Of a stretch of 64,000 bases of DNA, positions 37,416 to 48,800 are shown piece by piece. The first letter of the stretch is position 1, and the number at the start of each line of letters is the position of its first letter. Origin of the DNA: a virus; the IMG/VR virus record IMGVR_UViG_3300043773_000401, positions 1-64,000 of that record; one strand, written 5' to 3'. Made by a program: the position numbers and the translations under genes. The notes beneath the pieces were generated by a model that ran no database searches, was not told the DNA's origin, and saw nothing but the letters and a program-made list of their open reading frames with translations.

Positions 37416-38057
37416 ATGATAATAGGTTTAAGTGGCAGAATGGGTTCTGGTAAGGACACAGCTGCAGTAATTATGATGAAGCTACTCTATGATTTAAACA
37501 ATGAAGAGTGGCACAACAAGAAGTTTGCTAACAAGTTAAAGTTAGTAACGGCTATCTTAACAGGAACTCCTTTACACTATCTAGAGAGTCAAGAGATCAA
37601 AGCTATGGAGATGCCAGATTGCTGGGACTATAACTATGATCTTATTGATCATGATAATCAACAGATTATAGGTAGAGGTATAGTAAAACTAGAAGATAGA
37701 AGAAAGAAATATACTTATAGAGAGTTCTTACAAAGAGTAGGAACAGAAGCTATGAGAAATGGTATTCATCAGAATGTGTGGGTTAATGCCTTGTTTGCAG
37801 ATTATGATGAGGAAGAAAATAAAAGTAAGTGGATTATCTCTGATGTAAGATTCAAGAATGAAGCTGAAGCTGTAAAGCAACTAGGAGGTATTATTATCCG
37901 TATAGAAAGAGATCTACCAGAAGTAGAGAATAGCAATCATCCTTCAGAGCATGACTTAGATAACTGGGAGTTTGACTATACAGTTACTAATAATGGTACT
38001 AAAGATGAACTAGCTGAGAAATTAAAAGAGATCTTGTTACAAGCAAAGATTCTATAA
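37416..38057 (+). CDS. Deoxynucleoside monophosphate kinase, 213 aa
   Basis: Phosphorylates dNMPs for DNA synthesis. P-loop GLSGRMGSGKDT (4-15); REFLQRVGTEAMRNGIHQNVWVNAL (substrate region, about 108-130); WIISDVRFKNEAEAV (about 140-154), the signature of T4 gene 1-type kinases; EHDLDNW near 185. Length is normal. It has its own promoter and is the last plus-strand gene, ending before the terminator at 38081. Confidence 0.85.
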   Translation: MIIGLSGRMGSGKDTAAVIMMKLLYDLNNEEWHNKKFANKLKLVTAILTGTPLHYLESQEIKAMEMPDCWDYNYDLIDHDNQQIIGRGIVKLEDRRKKYTYREFLQRVGTEAMRNGIHQNVWVNALFADYDEEENKSKWIISDVRFKNEAEAVKQLGGIIIRIERDLPEVENSNHPSEHDLDNWEFDYTVTNNGTKDELAEKLKEILLQAKIL

Positions 38058-38080
38058 TAATTGTTCGTGTGTTTGGATTA

Positions 38081-38107
38081 AAGGGTAGGTTTTGATAGCC
38101 TACCCTT
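38081..38107. terminator. Convergent (two-way) terminator
   Basis: Perfect nine-base stem AAGGGTAGG (38081-38089) with CCTACCCTT (38099-38107). A T run follows on the plus strand; on the minus strand AAAAAAGGG precedes and TTTAATCC follows, weaker. It separates the plus-strand block from the giant genes. Confidence 0.85.
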
Positions 38108-38115
38108 TTTTCTTT

Positions 38116-41100
38116 TTATCTATTTCTTATAGATGTAATAGTTTTAAGATATTCTTCTGGAGATAGTGTACTACCTGTAAATCCATAAGTAGATAATATA
38201 TCTTTTAGAACTTTAGGTGAACCTTCTTTCTGCCATTCATATGGTCCAACATCTCTTTTATAGAATGCTCTTTCATCACCTGTAGCTAATCTATAAAGAT
38301 CTGTAATTGCATCTGACCATTTTTCTACTGTAGCACCTATTGCAATTGATTCTAACTTTGCCATGTTTAATAATTCTCTTCTTCCTAGTATAGGATTAAA
38401 GAGTTCATTCTCACTTCTTACCTGGATCATCATAAGTAGTGCATGGTTTTCTAACCATCCTTTTAAGTTAAACTCATATCTGTCATCTTCAGGAGCAAAT
38501 AAAAACGGCATAGGTCCACTCTTTTCTCTAAGCTTTCTGTATCTGTCTTCATCATCTGGGTCATAACCAAATAAGAATGGTAATAAAGCAATCATACCAT
38601 ATAGAGTAAACATCTCTACAAACATTCTAAAGGTAAGTAGTTTTTCTCTAGTATCCATCATGTGTCTATACTGACCTTGAGTTCTTATTAGTCGGTATAT
38701 ATTTCTCATACCTTCTAAGTACCATCCCATATCTGTATCAGTAGCTGCTACATTATATCTAGGCATTGGATCCCATACATTACCTCTAAACTGAAAACGT
38801 GACATTAATATTCTTGTGATGAATCTCTTTAAGAAGGCAACAAATCTGTATAGTAGATATCTTTGAGCATCTGGGTTTTCAAATGCAGAGTTACCACCAG
38901 CTACTTTATTCTGTACATCATGCATTCTATTAATGAAGGTTTTATATTTCGTACCACCAATACCCCATTCTTTATCTATACCATCTCTTAATTTGATTTG
39001 GTTTTTATCATCTAGTACCCAAGCCTCCATGTATGGTATCATTTTCTTTACCCCATTCTCAGTAATCTCTACCATTTGACCATACATCATAGCACCATAT
39101 ACTGATAGAGCAGACTGAAGTTCTAACCACTTTCTTGTATTAAGAAGAACACCTTGATAGTTCATTACATCTTTTAGTAATGTTCTAGTTATTCTCTCAT
39201 CCATTTTACTTTCATATCTACCCTGAGATGGATCAAATATTTCTACCTTCTGAAGTTCTAAACTATGTGGACCACGGTTATAAATATTCATGGATAGCTG
39301 TAACATGGTCTTAGAAGCCCATGCATTACCCTTAGCTAGATCTTTTGTGTTATAGTATTTACCACCAACACCTTCTAAGAATGCTTGGTATTGAGCTCCA
39401 AAGTTATTCTTTAATGCAGAAGGTACGTTAAGTGCAAAGAATCCCATACTAGCTCTTCTGAATAAGAAGTCAGAGAACTTATTTAATCCCTGCCATTCTG
39501 CAGTAGGACCAGCTTGTAATACTCCTTCAAATTCTCTTTCAAATAAGTTATCTATTACTTTAGCTCTCAGGTTCTCTCCTTTCTTGTTTAAGAATACCAT
39601 ACGTCCTAGATTTTTAAAAGCACTTTTGTAGAACCTGGACATATCTTTATTTTTCTTAGGAGCATTAGTGTTAGGATCTTTAACTGCTTCTTGTATACCT
39701 TTAGCAAAAGGAAGCATCTTAAGTTTAACCTTATGTTTTTCTCCAGAGAGCATGTATCTCATCACACTATTAATAACATTTAGAGATACTATTTCATGAT
39801 CAATATAGTTCTTACCATCTATAGGTACACGGGTATCATTTTCATCAAACATATCCATGTTAGTCATTACTACCTCATCTTCAAAGTTCTGACCATTTAA
39901 GTAGCCATCTTTGGTAGCCGTGAATATATTTTTGATAGACTCCCATATATTCTTAACTGTCTTTCTAGTACCATTTAATTGGAATGTTTCTAGTGATCCC
40001 ATTCTATATCTAGGTACATCCAAGTATAGTTTTGCATTTAAGCTTAATCCTTCCTGGTACTTTAGATAGAAGTCAGTAAGTTTCTGTAAAGCTTCAAAGT
40101 AATTTCTTTTTGAAGGATCTTCTTTAAGCTCATAATACTTCTCATTGATATATCTTAGATGTTCATTAGGATCAGATGGATCAAATTCTTCAGGATAAGC
40201 TTGTCTATAAGCTATCATGTCTTCTTTATTCTTAGGAAGCCATTGACCTCTGTTATCTATAGTTTTATAGACAGTTCTTTCAGTATTAGCATATGCTTCA
40301 TTCTCTACTCTTTTCTTAAACTTAAGACTAGGAACTCTATAGATAGTTTGTTCTACACCATTCTCATCTAAGATAACAGTAGATTCTTTATATTTATTAT
40401 CAGTAGGTTCAGTATAACTATAAGCATTTCTTCTTACTACTTGTTTTTTATATCCTTTAGATTTCTTATCATACTTTCTAGCAACTCTATGAGTCTTATT
40501 AAACCATGCTCTCAGATTTTCATTACCTGGTAATTGTATAAATGATAATTGTTTACCTTCACTTTCATATCTAGGAGTAATGATAGCTTTTTCAAAAGCA
40601 TCTAACAATCCTTTTTCATAAAGCTTATCTACATCTGTAATAGTTTCACCTAGATCATTAGTAAAGATTTCATATAAAATAGTTCTTAACTGGAATGGTT
40701 GACTAGGATCATCTTGTATGTTCTTTAACTGAGCAGCAAATTGATTTAGATAATAGTTACTTGGTTTAATAGTTTCTAAATCTTCAAGTTCTTTAAATAA
40801 AGATTCTAAAGCTAGTTTTTCTTCATCAGTTAAACCATTTTTAGCTTGACCAGAGTCTTTAAAGTCTTGCATTTTTTGTTCATACATCTCTAGTCTTTCT
40901 ATCTCTTCATCTGTTAGAAGAGCAGATGACATTTGATTTAGATCATAATAATCTCTAGCTTCTGCTTTAGTAAGACCATTACTTGTCAGCTTCTCATCTT
41001 TAAGTTTTTCTAACTGATCTTCAATTTGATTTAACTCTTCTAGTGCTTCAGGACTAAGAGAATCTAGATTAAGCTGTCTGTTATCATCTCTATTACCAGA

Positions 41101-44100
41101 AATAATGTTTGCTCTTCTCCTATATAAGTCAGATATTTCTTTATCTACATCACTAGGTATATTAATCTTATCAGTAAGAATTTTAATAGCATTTAAGATT
41201 CTATTCTTTTCAGCATAGAACTCTTCTTTAATTTTTACTACACTATTAGCTCTTAACCATTGTTCTTTCTTAATATCAAATTGTTCTTTAGTAATCTTAC
41301 CAGAATTTAATTCATAGGTAAGTTTCTCTAGGAAGCTAGAAAAGGCAGCTTGGAATGCACCAGGACGGTCTACATATTTATAGTATTGTCTGGATTTAGT
41401 TCTATATTCAATAAGTCTTTCTGCTATCTTAAGATCTGCACCTTTTTTATCAGTACCATCTGGATATGTAAGAGAGAATAACTGATTGTATTGATCCCAT
41501 GCATCCTCTATAGTTTTCATTTCTACAAAGTCATTAGGATCATCTACTTTCTGAGATAGACTATTAATATTGTTAAGAGCTTCATCTTTAAGTCTCTTAG
41601 CTTCTTGACCAATAGAGTCCTGGAAGAGTTTATTTAAGTCATAGATTTCTCTAGCAAAAGGCTCATAGAAGTATTTTCTTTGCCACTTCTCAAACTCAGC
41701 TTCCATCTTTCTATATGTGCTATAGTCTCCTCTACTTTTAGCTTTTAGTTTTTCTTCTTCTAGTTTATTCTCCCATTCTTTAAGATCATGTCTCCAGTTT
41801 TTATTAGCATTTAAGAAAGTATGTACTTTTCTTTTTTGAAATACTCCTTTCTCATCTACAAAACCATCATCATCTAAGAATGTAAGTATATTACCTAGCT
41901 CTCTAATATTATTAGGGTTGAAGCCTAACTTCTCTAAGATAGGTAGCATCTCAGTAGCAAACTCATTATAGTATCTCTGAGCATTGTTAAGAGCATCTAT
42001 ATAGTTATCTTTGATATACTTTGCTAATCCAAATACTGTAGGATCTTGATTATACATATATCCTTCTAAGTATGAGTTTAAGAAGTTAGCATCATTTAAC
42101 TCACCACCTAGTAGCTTTTTAATTTTATCTTTAATCTGACCATTAGCATCTTTAAGAGTTATATTTGCATACTCATCTTCATAGCTCTTTATTAACCATG
42201 CAGGTTGATTAGTTGACTTAGCAAGATCTATTAGTCTTTTGTATTTCTCATCTATAGCCTCTTGTATAGGACCAAGGATTTCTTCATAGGTTTCAGAAGT
42301 AGTTTCAGTAACTATTTCATTAACTCTTTCTTTAATTCTTCCTACCTTTTCCCCAATTCTAATAACTAAATCATATGTAGCATTCTTATCACTGAGTCTT
42401 TTAGTTACACCATCTACAGTGTACTCAGCATTTCTCATGACTTCTTTTAGTTCAGTAATCATGTTTTCCCAGCTCATAATGATTTTGTTATAGTTCATTA
42501 TCTTAGCAAGGGTATCTTTATTATCTACTGAATCAAAGTCTGTATTAAAATAATTATCCAGCTTCTCTGCCATTATCTCAATCTGGACAAGAGTATTGAT
42601 AACTGCATCTGCTCGGTTCTTAGCTTGTGTTACATCATTTTCTATTTCTTCTAGTTTATCTTCTAGAAGGTTCTGATACTTAGATAAGTTCTTAGTAATA
42701 ATACTATACTGAGCTTCACCAAACTGATCTCTGAATAATTTTGCAATCTCTTTATAGTCTTTATTAAATCTTAACTCTTGAATATGTCTTCTAGTTCTTT
42801 CATATACAATGTTAGCTGCTTGTTGTGCAGTACTGTTCTTAGTTCTTCTATCTACTAACCGGGTAAGTTCTTCTACTTCCTGCTCAGTATTTTTAAAGAA
42901 CATAGCTTCAGTATCTGTTTCTGCAGTAAGCTGGGATAGAGCAAATCTATTACCTTCAACTAACATGTTAGCTAGTGTATCTAGTGAAGTATCTACATCT
43001 AGTGTAGAAACATTTACTTTACCAAATAACTGTCTAAGCATTTTCTTTATAGCTGCCAAGATATCTTTGATTACTTTAGCAAAGCCTTTTTCAATAGGTG
43101 CATTCTGACTTTTAAGGGTTGCCATCCTTCCTAATGCAGTCACTATTACTTCCTCCATAAATGCTGGAGTACCTTCTACTAATTCTTGATATTCAGTCTT
43201 TACATAATCTATAATATCTGGGCTATTAGCTTCTAGACTATCATATAAGTTTTCAAATAACTGTGGGTTACCTTTTCTAATAGCTCTTACTAGTGGGTGA
43301 GAAAACTCATGGAATACCATTTCCATAGTTAGTCTTTCTCCTACAAAGAATACAGTATCACCATAGTAGAAAGCTGGTTCACCATTATACTTATCACCAA
43401 GCATTTGCTTAGCTCTTTCAGCTGTAACTAGTTCATAGTTAACACCTAGGTTAACCATTAACATTTCAGCAAGCTGGGTTAAGTTAGCTGTAGCATTAGC
43501 ATTGTCTACTACTTCTGCAGTTTTAACTGATGTTTCACCAACATCTGGGTTATTACTTCTTTCTGGATTGGTAATTAAAGCTACTTCTTCTATACTTTCC
43601 ACTACTTGATTAGCTTGTTCAAGTTTAGATAATATTACATCTCCTGTTTTATCTTTTTTATTATCTTCTTGATCTCTTCTATATCTTTCTTCGGCAGTTT
43701 GTCTTGTTGATACATCATCAACATCCCTTTGAATATCCCTAGAAGTGTCTCTTTTGACTTCGTCTCCTTCGAAGCTTTCTGATAAATTTCTTGTATTGGA
43801 CTTGTCATATTCTATTTTAAGTTTTACAAATGTATCAAAATGTTTTTTATAAACAGATCTAAATAATCCTTCATATAAAGCATACTTACCAGTGCCATAT
43901 ATTTTACCATATAATATACCTAAAGCAGTTGTAAAATTAGCTCCTTCACCACTTACTGTAGTATGATTAATTTCATGAATTGTTACATGAAGAGCTACGC
44001 CAACTGCTTCTTCTAAAGATTTAACATCAAATGCTAAAGGATTAACAAATATAGCATTAATTATTTTTCTAATATGTATTCCTGCATATTGTTTATCTAT

Positions 44101-45852
44101 AGATACACCAGCAAAAAACTTTTCATCTATAGATTTTAATTTTTTATATTCATATCCTAATTCATTACCAGCAAATCTTACCATGTCTAGTACTACAGAT
44201 CCAAAGTCAGAAAAGAATTCTGCAGCACCTGGAGTATTTAAGTAATCAACATTTGTATTATTATGATATTGTGGAAGAGCCGGATTAAAATCAGTAGTTA
44301 CAATAGCTTCTACTGCTTCTATTTCTTTTTCAGCTTTAAAAGATGTATCATAATCTTTTTCAGTACTTACTTCTAATTTTCCTGTTTCTGCATTTTTTAC
44401 ACCCTTTTCTGATATTATGAGTTTAATTACTTTTCTTACTTCTTCTTCTGCTGATTCTAAACCTTTTTCTATTCTCCTTCTTTTATTTTCCTCTATAGTT
44501 TTTTCTACATCAGCATAAAGTTTAGATCTTTCTTCTGGTGTAAGTACTTTATTAGGATCTACTTTTGGTAAACCTGTGATATTACTAAAAACAGCTTTTG
44601 CATCTTTTTCTGCTTCTCCACTTGCATACTTCTTTAAGTAATTATTTAATGCTTTTATATCATTTTTAACTGTATTTTTGAAGCCTTCTCTTTGATTATT
44701 AAAAGGATATTGTTCTGATGTGGATGCTACAGATGGTTTAATATTTACAACTATATCATAGGGAATATTTTCCCAATCTCTAAAACTAAAAGATGTTTCA
44801 AACTGATATATTCCTGAAGATAATATTTTATGACTAGGGTATTCTTTTTTTTCAGTACTCATGTAAAGATCAGCAGTACCCCATGAAAATTCTAATTTAG
44901 AAAATAATGGAGGTAGTACTTCTTCAGTTATATTTTTACCTAGTGGAAGAACTTTAGTATTTGTTTTATCTCCTTTAACCCAAGTAAAGTTAACATTAAG
45001 ATCACCTATTAAAGGTTTATCTAATATATCAAATCTTTCATATGGTGTTGATGAATACTCTCCTGGAAAATCAATAGATCTTTTTACTCCTTCTGCTGTA
45101 GTATATGATTCTGGTATTTTTACTTCAACAAAACTACCATTAGGTTCTGTTGTTTGTTCTGTTGTAATTAAAAAATCATCATTATAAAGTTGTATAGCTG
45201 TAGCATTGATAGATGTTTTAATACCATCTCTTATTGTAACTACTCTAACATATTCTGAACCAAGTAAAAATTGTACTTTTGCTAATCCAAATCCACCACT
45301 TCTTTCTGAAACATCAAGACCTTCTTTATTAGTTCCACCTATAGATAAAAATGCATTTTTAACAATGTCAGGTGTCATACCTATACCATCATCTTGAATA
45401 GATATTGTCCTGTTATTATAATCTACTGTAATATTGAGATTCCCAGTTGTTGTATTTCCAGTAATATTCATTCTTGCCTTAATTGCATCAAAACTATTTT
45501 GTAATAATTCTTTTATAGCAACTTGGGCTAATGGTTTATTATACATAGTTGGACCTAAAAGCATTAATAACTGTTGTTTATTAACTCCTATAGATCCTTT
45601 TTCAGATTGCATTAACTCTCCAGTAAGACCACCTAATTTTGATATATCTTGTATTTGAGGTTTTGCAAAAGCTATAACCTCTGGCATTTTTGTAAGTACC
45701 TTAGCTACAACATCTTCTGGGTTTCTAAAAGTACCATACTCTAGATAATCTCTTTTTGCTTCAAATTCTGCAGTAATAACACCAGCATCCTTAAGTGCTT
45801 GAACTATAGCTATATAGTCTGGGTTAGATGTATTTATACAATCTCTTCTCAT
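38116..45852 (-). CDS. Giant virion-type protein with GHKL ATPase and zincin-like domains, about 2,578 aa
   Basis: Start at 45852 forms TAATG with the stop of the RNA polymerase gene; an in-frame ATG 18 bases upstream is possible. Residues about 60-230 are a GHKL (Hsp90/MutL/MORC-type) ATPase: N box ELLQNSFDA (115-123), DDGIGM (154-159), GGFGLA (186-191). Two HExxH zincin-type motifs follow: TIHEINH (near 627) and FHEFSHP (near 849). The middle is long coiled coil. Near residue 2,420 there is one hydrophobic helix (GMIALLPFLFGY). Like other crAss-like giant proteins, it is probably packaged and ejected; the enzymatic targets are unknown. It is the last gene of the transcript. Confidence 0.75.
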   Translation of the reverse strand: MRRDCINTSNPDYIAIVQALKDAGVITAEFEAKRDYLEYGTFRNPEDVVAKVLTKMPEVIAFAKPQIQDISKLGGLTGELMQSEKGSIGVNKQQLLMLLGPTMYNKPLAQVAIKELLQNSFDAIKARMNITGNTTTGNLNITVDYNNRTISIQDDGIGMTPDIVKNAFLSIGGTNKEGLDVSERSGGFGLAKVQFLLGSEYVRVVTIRDGIKTSINATAIQLYNDDFLITTEQTTEPNGSFVEVKIPESYTTAEGVKRSIDFPGEYSSTPYERFDILDKPLIGDLNVNFTWVKGDKTNTKVLPLGKNITEEVLPPLFSKLEFSWGTADLYMSTEKKEYPSHKILSSGIYQFETSFSFRDWENIPYDIVVNIKPSVASTSEQYPFNNQREGFKNTVKNDIKALNNYLKKYASGEAEKDAKAVFSNITGLPKVDPNKVLTPEERSKLYADVEKTIEENKRRRIEKGLESAEEEVRKVIKLIISEKGVKNAETGKLEVSTEKDYDTSFKAEKEIEAVEAIVTTDFNPALPQYHNNTNVDYLNTPGAAEFFSDFGSVVLDMVRFAGNELGYEYKKLKSIDEKFFAGVSIDKQYAGIHIRKIINAIFVNPLAFDVKSLEEAVGVALHVTIHEINHTTVSGEGANFTTALGILYGKIYGTGKYALYEGLFRSVYKKHFDTFVKLKIEYDKSNTRNLSESFEGDEVKRDTSRDIQRDVDDVSTRQTAEERYRRDQEDNKKDKTGDVILSKLEQANQVVESIEEVALITNPERSNNPDVGETSVKTAEVVDNANATANLTQLAEMLMVNLGVNYELVTAERAKQMLGDKYNGEPAFYYGDTVFFVGERLTMEMVFHEFSHPLVRAIRKGNPQLFENLYDSLEANSPDIIDYVKTEYQELVEGTPAFMEEVIVTALGRMATLKSQNAPIEKGFAKVIKDILAAIKKMLRQLFGKVNVSTLDVDTSLDTLANMLVEGNRFALSQLTAETDTEAMFFKNTEQEVEELTRLVDRRTKNSTAQQAANIVYERTRRHIQELRFNKDYKEIAKLFRDQFGEAQYSIITKNLSKYQNLLEDKLEEIENDVTQAKNRADAVINTLVQIEIMAEKLDNYFNTDFDSVDNKDTLAKIMNYNKIIMSWENMITELKEVMRNAEYTVDGVTKRLSDKNATYDLVIRIGEKVGRIKERVNEIVTETTSETYEEILGPIQEAIDEKYKRLIDLAKSTNQPAWLIKSYEDEYANITLKDANGQIKDKIKKLLGGELNDANFLNSYLEGYMYNQDPTVFGLAKYIKDNYIDALNNAQRYYNEFATEMLPILEKLGFNPNNIRELGNILTFLDDDGFVDEKGVFQKRKVHTFLNANKNWRHDLKEWENKLEEEKLKAKSRGDYSTYRKMEAEFEKWQRKYFYEPFAREIYDLNKLFQDSIGQEAKRLKDEALNNINSLSQKVDDPNDFVEMKTIEDAWDQYNQLFSLTYPDGTDKKGADLKIAERLIEYRTKSRQYYKYVDRPGAFQAAFSSFLEKLTYELNSGKITKEQFDIKKEQWLRANSVVKIKEEFYAEKNRILNAIKILTDKINIPSDVDKEISDLYRRRANIISGNRDDNRQLNLDSLSPEALEELNQIEDQLEKLKDEKLTSNGLTKAEARDYYDLNQMSSALLTDEEIERLEMYEQKMQDFKDSGQAKNGLTDEEKLALESLFKELEDLETIKPSNYYLNQFAAQLKNIQDDPSQPFQLRTILYEIFTNDLGETITDVDKLYEKGLLDAFEKAIITPRYESEGKQLSFIQLPGNENLRAWFNKTHRVARKYDKKSKGYKKQVVRRNAYSYTEPTDNKYKESTVILDENGVEQTIYRVPSLKFKKRVENEAYANTERTVYKTIDNRGQWLPKNKEDMIAYRQAYPEEFDPSDPNEHLRYINEKYYELKEDPSKRNYFEALQKLTDFYLKYQEGLSLNAKLYLDVPRYRMGSLETFQLNGTRKTVKNIWESIKNIFTATKDGYLNGQNFEDEVVMTNMDMFDENDTRVPIDGKNYIDHEIVSLNVINSVMRYMLSGEKHKVKLKMLPFAKGIQEAVKDPNTNAPKKNKDMSRFYKSAFKNLGRMVFLNKKGENLRAKVIDNLFEREFEGVLQAGPTAEWQGLNKFSDFLFRRASMGFFALNVPSALKNNFGAQYQAFLEGVGGKYYNTKDLAKGNAWASKTMLQLSMNIYNRGPHSLELQKVEIFDPSQGRYESKMDERITRTLLKDVMNYQGVLLNTRKWLELQSALSVYGAMMYGQMVEITENGVKKMIPYMEAWVLDDKNQIKLRDGIDKEWGIGGTKYKTFINRMHDVQNKVAGGNSAFENPDAQRYLLYRFVAFLKRFITRILMSRFQFRGNVWDPMPRYNVAATDTDMGWYLEGMRNIYRLIRTQGQYRHMMDTREKLLTFRMFVEMFTLYGMIALLPFLFGYDPDDEDRYRKLREKSGPMPFLFAPEDDRYEFNLKGWLENHALLMMIQVRSENELFNPILGRRELLNMAKLESIAIGATVEKWSDAITDLYRLATGDERAFYKRDVGPYEWQKEGSPKVLKDILSTYGFTGSTLSPEEYLKTITSIRNR

Positions 45853-48800
45853 TATAGACCTGTTAAACATTTAATTATATAATCTGCCACGTCTTGGTCA
45901 GTAACCTCTATAGGGGGCTGAGCCATTGCTTTTTCCTCACCACTAAGATAATATCCTGGGTTAACATATCCAAAAGATTCGTATAGTCTTTTTGATATAT
46001 GTGTAAACAACTCTCTGTTATACTTATTAGGTGAGTCTTTAAGATAAGTGCCGTACCCTTCTGGGTTTAGATTAACTACTGCTCCTGCTTTGTTTAGGTT
46101 TACTAACTTATCTATATCCTCATCAATTAATCCTTTAGCTTTTTCTAATGATTCGGTACTAGATATCTTATAAGAGTATGCTGGTAAACTAACTTCTTCT
46201 ATTATAGGAGTTTCAGTTACAGTTACATCTGTAAATTCTGATACATCTGATAAATCTTTTTCTGGTTTATAAAGTTTAGATACATCAAATCCTAATTCAG
46301 CCAACCTTTGTTCATTCTCAGAACCTTTTTCAAGATTTGTTCCAATACTTAATAAACCTTTCTTAAATTGAGTACGGTCTATTCTTCTACCACTTGTTAA
46401 GTCCTCTATATTACCTGTTGACTCAATTAAATAGAATTTAAGATTATGACCAGGTATGATAACTTTGTAACCTACTTCATCTTCAGCTTCACGTCTTATT
46501 AAATTTCCATCATTATCTACTATTTCTCTACTTAAAGATATTTTTTCAGGGATAGGACTTATTACATAGCTTGGTACACGACCTTGAATAAATACTTGTT
46601 GGTCACGTTTTGTATTATAAGATGTCCATAGTTCTTCTGCTTTTTTCTGAAGCTCTTGTTTTTTTTCTTTAATCTCTGGAGTTATTTCAAATACTCCACC
46701 TGTTAATATTTCAATTTTTTCTCCTTTACCTTCATTATTAACAAAATAAGTATATTCTTTTTCTCCACTAAGTAATACTACTCTATAACCTAATTTAGTT
46801 TTACTAAATGATTTAAGTTCAAGTTCTGATTCTGAATCACTTTTAACAAAGTAAACTTCAATATCATCACCTTTTTCAAATAGTCTTGTATTTTCTCTTA
46901 GGTTTGTTAGTTCATTTATTGTACTATTAAGTTCTTCTATTGTATCTTTTAAAGATAATTCTTTAACTGGAGTTGTTATAACTGGTTTCTTTGCACCTGG
47001 TTTTTTAGAAAGTTCAGCTAGTTGTTCAGATTGAGTAAGACCTCTTAATGTTCTTAGTCCTAATAAATTAGCTTTAGATAGTTTAGTCCAGTTTTTAGGA
47101 TCTACTAGTGTATTATCCCATTGACCTTCAGGTCTAGCTTTAGATGTAGGTACTACTGATGAGTTTACTAAGTAATAGTTATTTACATTAGCTGATATAG
47201 CTTTAGCAGTTTCTACTGCTTTGTTTGGATCAAAATAGAATAAGTTTACATTATTCTTTCCTGGGATCGGAGTAGTTTGTACTTCTGCAGTTACTATTGC
47301 TGTAGGTTGATCTAGTCCTCTTAGAATAGATGCTGCCTGTTGACCAAAGATTCTATAGTCTCTTAAACGGTCTCTCTTTTCAATGTTAGTATATGCATTA
47401 ACTCTATTAAACTTATCAAAGTATAGCTTTAACATTTCTTCATTTAGATTCTTAGAGTAGAATGCTATAGGTTTCTCTAGTATTTTATCAATAGCTTCAG
47501 TAGGAACAATACTATTAAGTGAGAATCTAGATGCATTGTTTAACCCAGCCTGTAAGAAAGAGTATATAGGAAGCATTGTAAATACATCACTAATAAACTT
47601 ATTAGCTGCTGGATCATTAGGTACTTTAACTACTGTTGGATCTGAAAGCTTAATAATATTATTGTTGTATTTATTCTTTTCATCTTGATCTAGTGAAGCC
47701 TTGTTGATCATTATGTTCTTTATTCTTGAAGCTTCATCTCTACCAGGACCCCAGTTAGACTCAATTACATTAAGTACACTGTATGTATCTGCTAGTTCAG
47801 GATAGTTTTGTTTAATGTAGTTTAACTTGTTAGCTAATGCATGACGGCTATAGAACATGAAGTTCACATTACCTATGTTTTCTAAAGCTTTATTTCTTAA
47901 GAATACTTCATAGCCGGTAGCTAATGCTTCTTCTTGAGATCTACCAGTAGCAACTAAATCATCTACAATAATCTTATATTCAATACTTTTGTATGTACCT
48001 TCAGAATATAGTGAGTCAATAGATGGATAAATGCTTCTTAGTACTTCTCTCTCCATTACAAACTTAACATACTCTTCACTAGTAGTAATATAGTTAGCAG
48101 GGATTGTAGCTAGATTAATAGCAAGTTCTCTTTGTGTACCATCTGTTTCATCTTGCACTGTATATTTATAGTCAGCTGACTTAATATATGCTTTAGATTG
48201 AAACTCATTAACTAGCTTAGCTCTGTTTACATAAAGAACATTATCTTTTACAAATGCACCATACTGAAGATAAGGAGCATCTTTAATTGTAACATCATAA
48301 GATAGAGCTCTACTCTTATATTCCTTACCAGTAGTATTAGTATTAAGAATGGTGTTCTGAAATACAAATAACATGAAGTCATTAACAAAGTTATCCATGT
48401 AGCTCTCAACTGTAGGGAAATAACTAGAATCAACTTTATTATAAATAGTAGGATCAGCCATCTTTTTCTTTATGAAAGTCTCCATAGTTTCACTTCTCCT
48501 AAGCTTGAATAATCTAGTTACTAAAGCTCTTAATGCATCTTCAGCATTAAATGGAGATACAGGGCTATCACTTATGATTCTTTCAATAGGTCTTTGTGGT
48601 AATCTTCCACTAGCTAATAATTTCTCTATCTTAATATCTCTATTGTATAATTCAAATATTGATCCAATGTTGATAACATCAAAGTCAGTATTAGCAGATA
48701 CTTTTCTTACTGCTTCAGACATCTCCTGGATTTGTAAGTAATGCATTAAGAACATCATCTGTTGGTTAAGAACCTTATTCTTATCTGCTTTTATTTTTTC

